From: an uncultured Oscillospiraceae bacterium
GTDB lineage: Bacteria > Bacillota > Clostridia > Oscillospirales > Oscillospiraceae
Direction of reading: 5' to 3'
DNA: 38,201 bases
NCBI GenBank assembly: GCA_947625965.1
Contig: CANQQO010000012.1
Span: 1 to 38,201, forward strand
Part shown: piece by piece, positions 22,824 through 31,509 of the stretch
Layout: each line of letters starts with the position of its first letter
Numbering within the stretch: position 1 is the first letter of the stretch
Translations under genes and position numbers: made by a program
The notes under the pieces: model-generated
The model's database searches: none
Told to the model about the DNA's origin: nothing
What the model saw: the letters and a program-made list of their open reading frames with translations, nothing else

Positions 22824-24484
22824 CAAAACGAATTTTCAGATCCATCTGTCTTGTCGCGATCGCTGTTTTTCTTGCTTCCGTGACGCTCTTTCTCTGTGTG
22901 CTTTATGATTATTTTGGAAATGTTCAGCGGAATCAACTGAAAACGCAGACGGAGCTGGCAGCGCAGGGCGTCGAGGCTGTGGGGGCAGAATATTTTGAGG
23001 GACTTTCTCCCAAAGGATACCGCGTCTCATGGATCAGCGCGGATGGCAACGTGCTTTACGACAGCGAAGCGGATTCCTCTGAAATGGAAAATCACCTTGC
23101 CCGTGAGGAAATCAAGGAGGCGCTTGAAACCGGCTACGGCGAGAGCGCCAGGTATTCCGCGACGCTGATGGAACGCACACTTTACAGCGCGAAAAGGCTG
23201 TCCGATGGAACGGTAGTCCGGCTTTCTGTCGCGCAAAGTACACTTTTGACGCTGCTTCTTGGCATGACGCAGCCCATCCTCATGATCATTGTGATTGCCA
23301 TCGTAATATCTTTCTGGCTGGCGCACCGCCTTTCCAAAAACATTACCGCTCCCTTAAATCAGCTCAATTTAGACGATCCGCTGAATAATGAGGGATACGA
23401 CGAGTTATCTCCGCTGCTCCGGCGGATCGATGCCCAGCAGCGCCAGATCCGAGGTCAGGAAAAGGAACTTCTGCAAAAGCAGGAGGAATTTGAAGCAGTT
23501 ACGGAAAATATGGCCGAGGGTATTATTCTTCTGAACACAAAAGGCGTGATTTTGGGGATCAATCGAGCCGCAAGTATCCTTTTCGGAACGACTCGAAACG
23601 CTGTCGGCAAATATATTTTATCGGTCAATCGCAATCTTGAACTATCGGAGCTTCTTTCGGGGATAGAAAGCGGTGTGCGGAAAGAAAAAATCATAGACTT
23701 GAACGGCGGGAAATACCAGCTTGCGCTAAACCCAGTCAGAGAGAGCGGCAATATCTCCGGCGCTGTGCTTCTCATGCTTGACGTTACGGAAAAAGAGCAA
23801 GCAGAACAGATGCGCCGGGAGTTTACGGCGAATGTGTCCCATGAACTCAAAACACCGCTGCATACCATAGCGGGGTGCGCGGAGCTTTTGGAAAACGGCA
23901 TGGTGCGCCCCGAAGATACGGCGAGGTTCTATTCTCAAATTCGTAGCGAGGCCGGACGCATGATCGCTTTGGTGGAAGATATTATTCGCCTTTCCCATTT
24001 GGACGAGGGGGCGGAGAACATGAAGCGGGAGCGTGTCGATCTTTATGATCTGGCTGCCGAAACCGTGAAGTCCCTTTCCCGAGAGGCAGAAAGCGCCGGC
24101 GTCTCCTTAAGCGTAGAGGGTCAAAGTGCTGTTGTATATGGTATCCCGCAGCTTCTTGAAAGCATTGTTTATAACCTTACGGACAATGCAATCAAGTATA
24201 ACCGACAGGGCGGAACGGTAAAAGTATCAGTAGAACCCCTTTCGGATGGCGTTCGCCTTTCGGTAGCTGATACGGGAATCGGTATCCCGCCGGAGCATCG
24301 GGAACGCATTTTCGAGCGTTTCTACCGAGTAGACAAGAGCCGGTCCAAAGAGCTTGGCGGTACTGGTTTGGGATTATCTATCGTCAAACACGCAGCCCGC
24401 TTGCATAATGCAAAAATAGAACTGCAAAGCACAGAGGGAAAAGGTACAACTATCACGGTCATCTTCCCTAAATCTTCAAAATGA
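22820..24484 (+). CDS. phoR: PhoR-type sensor histidine kinase
   Basis: 554 residues: membrane helix near the N-terminus (about 10-30), an extracytoplasmic segment of about 120 residues, a second membrane helix (about 150-170), a linker, a PAS domain (about 220-320), HisKA with His341 in VSHELKTPLH, and an HATPase with NAIKYN, DTGIGIPPEH and GTGLGLSIVKH. This is the layout of PhoR kinases of Firmicutes. With PhoU and Pst it reports phosphate status and phosphorylates the regulator. Last gene of the module, before a strong terminator. Confidence 0.93.
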   Translation: MTKRIFRSICLVAIAVFLASVTLFLCVLYDYFGNVQRNQLKTQTELAAQGVEAVGAEYFEGLSPKGYRVSWISADGNVLYDSEADSSEMENHLAREEIKEALETGYGESARYSATLMERTLYSAKRLSDGTVVRLSVAQSTLLTLLLGMTQPILMIIVIAIVISFWLAHRLSKNITAPLNQLNLDDPLNNEGYDELSPLLRRIDAQQRQIRGQEKELLQKQEEFEAVTENMAEGIILLNTKGVILGINRAASILFGTTRNAVGKYILSVNRNLELSELLSGIESGVRKEKIIDLNGGKYQLALNPVRESGNISGAVLLMLDVTEKEQAEQMRREFTANVSHELKTPLHTIAGCAELLENGMVRPEDTARFYSQIRSEAGRMIALVEDIIRLSHLDEGAENMKRERVDLYDLAAETVKSLSREAESAGVSLSVEGQSAVVYGIPQLLESIVYNLTDNAIKYNRQGGTVKVSVEPLSDGVRLSVADTGIGIPPEHRERIFERFYRVDKSRSKELGGTGLGLSIVKHAARLHNAKIELQSTEGKGTTITVIFPKSSK

Positions 24485-24502
24485 AAAAAAGATAGCATAA
24501 CA

Positions 24503-24541
24503 GTGAAAAGCCGCGGAAATGAATCCGCGGCTTTTCACTTT
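24503..24541 (+). terminator. Terminator of the phosphate operon
   Basis: A perfect 15-bp stem (24503-24517 with 24524-24538), 6-base loop and a short TTTA tail. The arms contain TTTT within the stem. The following 24542-24636 holds no gene I can see, only short GC-rich self-complementary stretches. Confidence 0.85.
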
Positions 24542-24630
24542 ACAAGAACCATACAATACCACGATAGCGGTGAGCGAATACAAGGAGGGTACCGCCCAGG
24601 CCCGGGCGGCAAGGGGAGGGGGCCCTTTGA

Positions 24631-24681
24631 AAAACGAAACACGCCATCCGCGCTTCTAGGGAGGACGGATGGCGTGTTTTT
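24631..24681 (-). terminator. Terminator of the O-glycan operon (bidirectional)
   Basis: A 14-bp stem (24637-24650 with 24666-24679) with a 15-base loop. On the minus strand it is followed by CGTTTTTC, on the plus strand by further T residues, so it can stop both the GH101 transcript and read-through from phoR. Confidence 0.85.
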
Positions 24682-24696
24682 CTGCGCGTTTCCGTT

Positions 24697-24722
24697 GGCG
24701 CCGCCGCGCTGGCGGCGGCGCC
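24697..24722 (-). repeat. GC-rich hairpin just after the GH101 stop
   Basis: Perfect 11-bp arms GGCGCCGCCGC and GCGGCGGCGCC with a 4-base loop, lying 11 bp past the GH101 stop codon. No T-run follows on the minus strand. It may protect the mRNA 3' end upstream of the real terminator. Confidence 0.6.
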
Positions 24723-24733
24723 TGGGGATCAAA

Positions 24734-27700
24734 TTACCGTTTTGCCCGCTTCTTCTGAGTGAAGGCGAGGACAGCCGCGGAGGCGGCGGAGACGGCCATC
24801 AGGGCCAGCAGGGTCAGGATGGGCGTGGGGTCGCCGGTCTTAGGCGTGTCGCTGGAACCGGGGGTTGTGCCGGGCGCGGGGCTGGGCGTGGCGGAGGAAC
24901 CCGGCTCGGGGGTGGGAATGTTGGGAAGCGTGGGAGGCGTGACGCTCGGCTTCGTGGGATCGGTGGGCTCCGTGCTGGGCGGCGGGGTCACGCCGGGATC
25001 CAGCTTGGGAAGGATCACAGCCTCCTTCGTGGTGGGCTTGGTGGCGTCGGCATCCAGGAAGTACTGGCCGCAGGCCTCGCAGTACCAGTATTCGAGGTTG
25101 CCCTCCTCTTCGGTGGTGGGATCCTTGGCCGCAACGTGGGTCAGCTTCGTGTGATGGGCCTTGATCACGATTTCCTCCTGGGTGAGCTCCACGCCGTCCA
25201 CACCATAGTACTTCTTGCATATCGGGCAGTAGTCGTACTCGACGTTGCCGTCCTCGGTGCAGGTGGCATCCTTGGCCTCGTGGTGCTCCATCTGATCGAG
25301 ATGCTGGGCGTGAGTCTCGTCCAGCTCCACAATGCGGAAGTTGTCGATAATGCAGATGTAGGAGTCGTCGGTCTGAGGCTTGTAGATCGCCAGGTAATCG
25401 CCCTCCTGGGCGGTGAAGACCAGGGTGGCGGTCTTGGTGCTGGGCACGGCGGAGAAGCCGATCTCCGTAAACTCGCTGGGCAACAAGTCGATATATTCTC
25501 CCGTTTCCCCGTTTTCATGGCGCGCGAGGAGGAAGAAGGTCTGAGTCGAGGGCACATTGTAGCCCTGCAGAGCGGTAACCTGCTCGCCGTTGAAGCGGAT
25601 GGTCTCCGCGTTGTTCAGAATCTCGCGGAAGTTCCGGTAGTCCACCGTGACCTGGTAGGTCTTGCCGGGCTGGAGCTTCAGCGTGGTGGAGGTGCTGCGG
25701 GCCACGTCGCCGCCGTTGGGCAGGTGAAGATTGAAGGAGGTGCCGTCAATGGCGAAGGTCTTGATGGTCTGGCCCTCCAGGGTGTAGGAAAGGTGCATAT
25801 TGGGCTGGCCGCCGACAACGGAGACGAAGGGACCCCAGTTTTCATCCAGATTCTCGAAGTCCTCGTAGTAATAATACTTGCCGCTGGTGACGTTGGGGTT
25901 GACCGTGCCGGTCCAGGTCCAGCTCCGGAAGTCGTCCAACTGCACAGCGCCCTCGCCGGCTTCGATCTCCAGCTCCAGAGTCAGCTTGCTGCCGGGGGCG
26001 GTGATGCCCTCCAGACGGAGGCGCTGGAACTGGCTGCCCCAGAACTTGGTGGGCCGGAAATTGACGGTATAGTCGGTGGTGCTGGGCACGGAGTATTCCT
26101 TGAGGACCGTGCCGCCGTTCTTCACCCGCAGGGTGACCTGCCGGGAAGCGGACTGGACCCAGACGGAGAAGGTGTAGGTTTTCCCGGATTCCACGGTGAT
26201 CTCCTGGGAGATGGTGCCCGAGAAGGTTTCACCAACGGATACTCTGGGATCCCCGTCGCCTTGGGCGTGGGTCTCGCCGTTGACGTCCGCGATGGTGTCG
26301 GAAAGAATCGTCACAGCGCTCTTGTCGCCGGTGACGGTCCACTTCTCCAGGCCCAGGGTGAAGCCGGGATCCTGGATGCCGGTGAACTCGCCGTAGGGAT
26401 GCTCTTCCAGGGTGGGCAGCTTGTCCGCCAGGGCCTTGCCGCTGGCGTCGTAGCGGTGGGCCTGGGCTTCCTGGGTCTTGACCAGGATGTAGGGCGTACC
26501 GCTTTTCAGCGTGGCGAGGTCCACCGTTCCGTCCACAACGGCCACGGTGCCCGCAGCCTTCCGGCCGGCGACGGTGAGCTCGTAGACATAGACGCTGGAA
26601 ACGCCGCTCCAGCTCTTGGGCAGGGTCCAGGAGGTGTTGGAGTCCAGATCATTGTAGTAATAGATCTTGTCCATTTCCACCGGGCTCCAGGGGATGAAGA
26701 CCGCAGCCCTGGTGGCGGCTCTGGGCTGCTTGCCGTCGATGGCCAGGTAGTCATAGACGCTGCTCACGTCGATCTTGGCGATGGGGCTGCCGTCCAGGGT
26801 GATGGTGTTGATGTCGTCCTCCACCTGGGCGACGACCTTGTGGCCGTAGCCGGTCAGCTCCGCGTACTGCCCGGGGGTCCAGGTTTGCAGATCGAAGTAT
26901 TGCAGGAACTTGGTGGGCAGATTGTGGCGATAGAAGGAGGTCACCGTCTCGGAGAAGTTGTTGGTGTTCCGCCAGTCGCCGATGCCGGGCATCAGAGCGC
27001 CCAGCAGGGCCTTATCCGGGGCGTTGATGTCGCCCTTGCCCTGGACCAGGAACCGGGCAATCTCGCTCTGGTGGCCGCTGGAGTTGTAGTGCAGGTCGGT
27101 GTTCCAGTGGACGAAGGTGACGCCCTGGTCGAAGTCGCCGGGGTACTCCGTGCCCACGGACAGGCCGGCCTCGTTGAGGTAGCGCATGAGCTGGGCGGCG
27201 ATGTAGTGGGAGCCGGACTGGTACACGTCCACATAGACGAACGCCAGCCGGGGCAGAACGCCGTCCTGGCCCGCTTTCCCGTCGCTGCCGAAGGCTTCGA
27301 TGATCCGCTGCTGTAGGTCGCCGGTGTAGATGTCGTAGTTCTTATTGACGGAGTACGCCTTGTCGAACCACTTCCACGCGCCAACCATGCCGCCGAGGTT
27401 GTTGCGGTTCATCCGATCCAGCGTGGCGGCGGTGGAGTCCAGAGCGAACTCGGAGACGTTCATGTGAACGCCGTTCTTCACGCCGTAGAGCAGGCCCACG
27501 TCGATGAGCTTGTTGAAGGCGTCCGCGCCGCCCTGCTGCAGGCCCACGAAGTCGTAGTCGCCATGGGAGTCGTCATGGCCGCCGCCCTGGTAGCCCTTGT
27601 TCATGACCTTGATGCCGAAGCCGTCGGTCAGGTAGCTGGCCGCCTTGACGGTGTCCAGTACCCGCAGGAAGGGCTGGGAGGCCTGGCTGGACATATTCAT

Positions 27701-30700
27701 GGAGATGTACATCCACTCGTTCTTGACGTCCTCGTAGCCATAGGGAAGGATCATGATATCCCGGTAGAGGATGCCGGCATCCTGCCAGGTGACCTCGTTG
27801 TCCTGGTTGGCGTCGCCGCCCAGGGTGACGGTGGCGTAGGGCAGGCGGTCGTAGTACATTTCCGCAGTCTCGGTCCAGGAGTCCACCGGGCTGTTTTCAA
27901 AGTACTGCCAGGCCCAGGCCGTGGGGCTGATGGCCAGGTAGGGCACTTCCGTGTTGCTGACCCGCTGCTTCAGGACGTATTTCTGCCGGGTGTCCTCCTG
28001 ATTGCTCTCGATGGCGCCGGCGGTCTTGGCGGCCCGGTCCGTCAGCAGAGCATAGGTGTAGGTGCCGGTGTAGTCCTGATCGCTGCCGGCGCCCACCAGG
28101 GACACGAAGTAGTCCGTGGCGCTGCCCCAGTAGCCGACGTCGGCCAGGGCCGCCTCCGCGCCGTAACCGGCCATGGTGAGCAGGTCCATCTCGTCGAACC
28201 GGAAGGTCCGCACGGTGCCGAGCTGCTGGTCCACGTCCGTCACGGTCAGGGTCAGGTCGTGGCCCTTGACCTCCAGCTTCACGGTGAACACGGCCTTGAG
28301 GTTCTCGTTGTCCACGGTGATCTTGTAGATGGCGGCGCTGCCGGTGTTGCTGACGAGCTGGGAGCTGGTTGTGTAGCTGGCGGAGCGCTCGCCGGAGAGG
28401 ATGGTCATGTTGGTGCTGGGCGCTTCGCTCAGAACGCCGTAGGCCGCTTTCCCGTCGTACACGTACTTGTACACATGGGGGAAGCTGCCGCCCACGTAGA
28501 CCGTCATGGAATCGGACTGAATGGTGACGGCGTCTGCCGGGGGCTCCAGACCGACCAGCTCCATGGCGAAGCGGAGATCGATCTGACCGACCAGGAGCTT
28601 GCTGGCCTCGCTGGCGCCGCTGTAAACGCCGACGCGGCCCTTGCCGTAGAGCTCGGTCACTTTCTGGGGAAGCTGATAGGTCTTGGCGTCCGCCACCGTG
28701 CCGCCCGCGCCGGCGCTGATGGTCAGGGTGTTCTTGATGGTGTCCAGCCGGAGGGTGCGGGTCTTGTCCAGAGCCTGATCAATGTTGGGAAGCTCGATCT
28801 GGTCAAGATCCTTGCCGTCCTTCTTGCCGCCGGCGACCCACTTTTCGCCCGTGTACCAAATGGCGGAGTAGTTGTTCTCGTCCTTGGCGTTGAACACCAG
28901 GCCGTGGCTGCCCTTGGTCAGCCGCACGGTCAGCACCTCGTCCTTCACGATGGGGGAGGCGCTGTCCACGAAGACGCCGCTGGAGGAGAGCATCGTCGCC
29001 TTGTTGGGGGTGGGGAAGTCGGGGCACTTTTCGGTGATGGGCACCGTAAAGAGGCCGACACCGGCATTCTGCGCGGGAGTCTCCGCACGGTTCTGATAGG
29101 CCGGGTAGTTCTCCGCGTTGGGCTCGCCCTCGTCGAAGTTCAGGGTTTGAAGGACTTTCCCGCTCTGGTCTTTCTGGACCAGATTGTCGATGATCAGGGA
29201 GTAGCCGCCCCGGAGCCGGAAGGCCAGGGTGCCCTCGCCGGTATAGTAGGTGCCGCTGTTCAGGGTGTATTTATACTCGGTGAAGTCCGCTTCGCCCTCT
29301 TTTTGCAGCGCGAAGACCACCTCGGTGCCCTTGAAGCTCAGCTTCACCTTGTAGGTGGTGTTGGGCACCAGGACCACGCCGGAACCAATGGTGGTGTTGT
29401 TCCGGGTCGCGCCGCTGTTCACCACATCGGAGGTGGTGTAGTGGGCCACCACGCCGGAGTTGGAGTCCATGGAGATACCGGCATAATGGGCCTCATCCTT
29501 GTACCGGGCCAGGAATCCAATGCTGCTGGGGATGGAACCGGAGGTGGTGCGGATGGTAAATTCGTAGCTGCCGTCGGCGGGGCCTTTCTCCTTCAGCTCC
29601 AGCAGAGGGATCCGGGCATCGTCGCCCACGCCGGTGAGGATCAGGGCCTTGCCGGACATTCCCCAGTAGTCCTCGTTGACGTTCACCACCGGGCCGCCCA
29701 GGGTGCTGGTGCCGCCGGAGGTCAGGGACTGCGTGTAGTGGCCCACAGGCTCCGTGATCTCTTCCAGGCCGGGATCGACCTCTTTGTTGACCTCGACCAG
29801 GGCGTTGATGGCTTCGGTCAGGGCCTTCTCCGCGGCGCTCACTTCCGCCGGATCGGTGGACTCGGCGGCCACCTTCTTGGCCTCGTCCAGAGCCTCTTTC
29901 AGCTTGGCCCAGGATTCGGGGGTGTAGTCGTCCTCGGTCAGCGCCTCGGCCGCCTTGATGGCCGCGTTCAGCTTAGACTTGTCCAGCCCGCGGGGGGGGG
30001 TATACTCTGTGCCATTGACGACCATTTTGTTCACCACAACATTCGCCTGGGCATTGTCGGGGGAAGCGGCGGTGATCATGCCGATGCCGACCTTGCCAGC
30101 CTTGTCAATATTGGCATTGGTCAAATGCTTTGTCAGCGCGTTTGCTTCGTCGCCGTTGCCGCCGACGGACCATGTTGTCATCTCATCCGCGGTGACGGTG
30201 TGGCCGTTGACCACCACGGTGATCTGGTTGTTGCCGCTGATGGTCACTTCCAGAGTCGTGGGGGTCCCGTCCGTCGCCGGGACGGGGATGTTCTCGCCGG
30301 ACAGAAGCGTCTTACAGAACTGCCCGTTCCCGTGGCGGTACTGCCAGAACCAGCCGGTGGGATAGGTCCCAGTCGCGGAACTTTTGTCCGCTTGGGAGCA
30401 GCCGGAGTAGCCGATGTACAGGAAATCGGTGCCGGCGTCGTTCACCCGCAGCATCATACCAAAGTCGGAGGGCCGCGTCTCGCCGTTGACCTCCACGCCC
30501 TGGTCGGTGTACTCCAGCTTGACCGTGCCGGTCTTCCACGGGTCCACACCCTCCAGGGCATAGACGGGGACATTGGCCCACTTTTGAATACCGTGGGCCA
30601 TGAAGGTGCTGGCGGCCTGGTCCCAAGCATCGGTGTCCGAGCCCGCAATATGGACGAAGTCCAGCACATTCTGGGGCTCCTCAGCCTCGCCCTTGATAAG

Positions 30701-31420
30701 CTCAAGGGTCACCACATCGTCCCGCTCGGCGTTGTTCTTGTTGACGCGGGCGGTGTAGGGGACGGAAGCGCCGCTGTAGTTGGTGAAATCCACAGTCTTC
30801 TTCACGGTGCCGTCCGGGCCCTTCTGGGTGATGCTCTTGATGGTGAAGGAAGTGCCCTGGGTGCTGCCCTTGTTGAGCCGGACCGCAAAGCCGCCTTCTC
30901 CTTTGTAGCCCGCGTCCGTTTGCTCATAAGAGAGCGTTACGGGATCGGAGCCCTCCGTGCTGAGCGTCACGGTTCCGGTTCCCTTTCCATTCGCCGTAGA
31001 AACGGCAAGGGTCAGGGTGTACACGGTGTTTGGCTTCCAAAGCGCGGTCACATCCGTATCCGGCTTGTTTACACGGGTTAGCCCTGTCGTGTAATGCGTG
31101 GCAAGCACACTCGTTGCGCCGTTGTAATCCAACGAGGTACCCGCGTATGCTTCCTCGCTGCTGTACCGGGCAAGGAAACCGATGTTTCCCGGCAAAGTAT
31201 CGCCGGTTTTGAAGACGACTTCGTAGCTTCCGTCGCCCATGTCCGCAAAGTCATTCAGTTTTACATGGACGTCGCTGCCAGTGGTCGTCACCTTCAATCC
31301 CGGCTCATCGCCGGTTTCTGCGTAGGCTGGTGGGCGCACGGGCAGGAGCCCAATGACCAACACCAGCGCCAGCAGAAGCGGCAGCAGCCGCCTGCCAAGC
31401 ACTTTTTTCCATTTTCGCAT
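24734..31420 (-). CDS. GH101 endo-alpha-N-acetylgalactosaminidase, multidomain and wall-anchored
   Basis: 2228 residues. It should release Gal-beta-1,3-GalNAc (core-1, galacto-N-biose) from Ser/Thr of mucin-type glycoproteins. Order: signal peptide (1-35, ending AYA); a first LamG-like module (about 50-220); a second beta module (about 250-475); a helical FIVAR module (about 482-542); another module similar to the first (about 600-765); the GH101 core (about 1000-1700) with a metal-binding-like DANQDNEVTWQD near 1200, nucleophile candidate Asp1398 in YVDVY and acid/base candidate Glu1425 in GTEYPGD; carbohydrate-binding-like modules (about 1690-2040); two CxxC units (YDYCPICKKYY near 2065, YWYCEACGQYF near 2114); and a Pro/Thr-rich stalk ending in TPKTGD (about 2191), a hydrophobic helix and KKRAKR, a sortase signal with Thr instead of Leu. 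AAGGAGG precedes the ATG. Last gene of the operon. Confidence 0.92.
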   Translation of the reverse strand: MRKWKKVLGRRLLPLLLALVLVIGLLPVRPPAYAETGDEPGLKVTTTGSDVHVKLNDFADMGDGSYEVVFKTGDTLPGNIGFLARYSSEEAYAGTSLDYNGATSVLATHYTTGLTRVNKPDTDVTALWKPNTVYTLTLAVSTANGKGTGTVTLSTEGSDPVTLSYEQTDAGYKGEGGFAVRLNKGSTQGTSFTIKSITQKGPDGTVKKTVDFTNYSGASVPYTARVNKNNAERDDVVTLELIKGEAEEPQNVLDFVHIAGSDTDAWDQAASTFMAHGIQKWANVPVYALEGVDPWKTGTVKLEYTDQGVEVNGETRPSDFGMMLRVNDAGTDFLYIGYSGCSQADKSSATGTYPTGWFWQYRHGNGQFCKTLLSGENIPVPATDGTPTTLEVTISGNNQITVVVNGHTVTADEMTTWSVGGNGDEANALTKHLTNANIDKAGKVGIGMITAASPDNAQANVVVNKMVVNGTEYTPPRGLDKSKLNAAIKAAEALTEDDYTPESWAKLKEALDEAKKVAAESTDPAEVSAAEKALTEAINALVEVNKEVDPGLEEITEPVGHYTQSLTSGGTSTLGGPVVNVNEDYWGMSGKALILTGVGDDARIPLLELKEKGPADGSYEFTIRTTSGSIPSSIGFLARYKDEAHYAGISMDSNSGVVAHYTTSDVVNSGATRNNTTIGSGVVLVPNTTYKVKLSFKGTEVVFALQKEGEADFTEYKYTLNSGTYYTGEGTLAFRLRGGYSLIIDNLVQKDQSGKVLQTLNFDEGEPNAENYPAYQNRAETPAQNAGVGLFTVPITEKCPDFPTPNKATMLSSSGVFVDSASPIVKDEVLTVRLTKGSHGLVFNAKDENNYSAIWYTGEKWVAGGKKDGKDLDQIELPNIDQALDKTRTLRLDTIKNTLTISAGAGGTVADAKTYQLPQKVTELYGKGRVGVYSGASEASKLLVGQIDLRFAMELVGLEPPADAVTIQSDSMTVYVGGSFPHVYKYVYDGKAAYGVLSEAPSTNMTILSGERSASYTTSSQLVSNTGSAAIYKITVDNENLKAVFTVKLEVKGHDLTLTVTDVDQQLGTVRTFRFDEMDLLTMAGYGAEAALADVGYWGSATDYFVSLVGAGSDQDYTGTYTYALLTDRAAKTAGAIESNQEDTRQKYVLKQRVSNTEVPYLAISPTAWAWQYFENSPVDSWTETAEMYYDRLPYATVTLGGDANQDNEVTWQDAGILYRDIMILPYGYEDVKNEWMYISMNMSSQASQPFLRVLDTVKAASYLTDGFGIKVMNKGYQGGGHDDSHGDYDFVGLQQGGADAFNKLIDVGLLYGVKNGVHMNVSEFALDSTAATLDRMNRNNLGGMVGAWKWFDKAYSVNKNYDIYTGDLQQRIIEAFGSDGKAGQDGVLPRLAFVYVDVYQSGSHYIAAQLMRYLNEAGLSVGTEYPGDFDQGVTFVHWNTDLHYNSSGHQSEIARFLVQGKGDINAPDKALLGALMPGIGDWRNTNNFSETVTSFYRHNLPTKFLQYFDLQTWTPGQYAELTGYGHKVVAQVEDDINTITLDGSPIAKIDVSSVYDYLAIDGKQPRAATRAAVFIPWSPVEMDKIYYYNDLDSNTSWTLPKSWSGVSSVYVYELTVAGRKAAGTVAVVDGTVDLATLKSGTPYILVKTQEAQAHRYDASGKALADKLPTLEEHPYGEFTGIQDPGFTLGLEKWTVTGDKSAVTILSDTIADVNGETHAQGDGDPRVSVGETFSGTISQEITVESGKTYTFSVWVQSASRQVTLRVKNGGTVLKEYSVPSTTDYTVNFRPTKFWGSQFQRLRLEGITAPGSKLTLELEIEAGEGAVQLDDFRSWTWTGTVNPNVTSGKYYYYEDFENLDENWGPFVSVVGGQPNMHLSYTLEGQTIKTFAIDGTSFNLHLPNGGDVARSTSTTLKLQPGKTYQVTVDYRNFREILNNAETIRFNGEQVTALQGYNVPSTQTFFLLARHENGETGEYIDLLPSEFTEIGFSAVPSTKTATLVFTAQEGDYLAIYKPQTDDSYICIIDNFRIVELDETHAQHLDQMEHHEAKDATCTEDGNVEYDYCPICKKYYGVDGVELTQEEIVIKAHHTKLTHVAAKDPTTEEEGNLEYWYCEACGQYFLDADATKPTTKEAVILPKLDPGVTPPPSTEPTDPTKPSVTPPTLPNIPTPEPGSSATPSPAPGTTPGSSDTPKTGDPTPILTLLALMAVSAASAAVLAFTQKKRAKR

Positions 31421-31457
31421 TTGTTTTTTGTCCTCCTTCGTTTTTTGTTATTTTGCA

Positions 31458-31481
31458 CCTTCCCGCCGGGGGGCGGGAGGG
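31458..31481 (-). repeat. Hairpin between the sulfatase and GH101 genes
   Basis: A 10-bp stem with one G-T pair (31458-31467 with 31472-31481) and a GGGG loop. On the minus strand an A-rich leader and not a T-run follows, so it is more likely an RNA processing or stabilising element that sets the GH101 level than a terminator. Confidence 0.5.
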
Positions 31482-31509
31482 ATACATACATGGCAGAAGC
31501 GGGGGCCCC

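Noticed and set aside
16041..24538. The SWIM-pst-pho segment as a genomic island
   Set aside because: It appears less GC-rich, but pst-pho is a core function and there are no att sites, integrase or tRNA; composition alone is not enough and I could not compute it.
24697..24722. The GC-rich hairpin after GH101 as the operon terminator
   Set aside because: No T-run follows on the minus strand; the hairpin at 24637-24679 with a T-run is the better candidate.
27750..27850. A dockerin domain (DANQDNEVTWQD) in the GH101 protein
   Set aside because: Only a single motif is present, inside the catalytic region where GH101 enzymes have a metal-binding loop; a dockerin needs two.
24503..31081. Long plus-strand frames of about 900 and 1200 codons across the GH101 gene
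   Set aside because: They are antisense to a gene with signal peptide, catalytic and sortase motifs; their Gly/Val/His/Gln-rich translation is the usual shadow composition.
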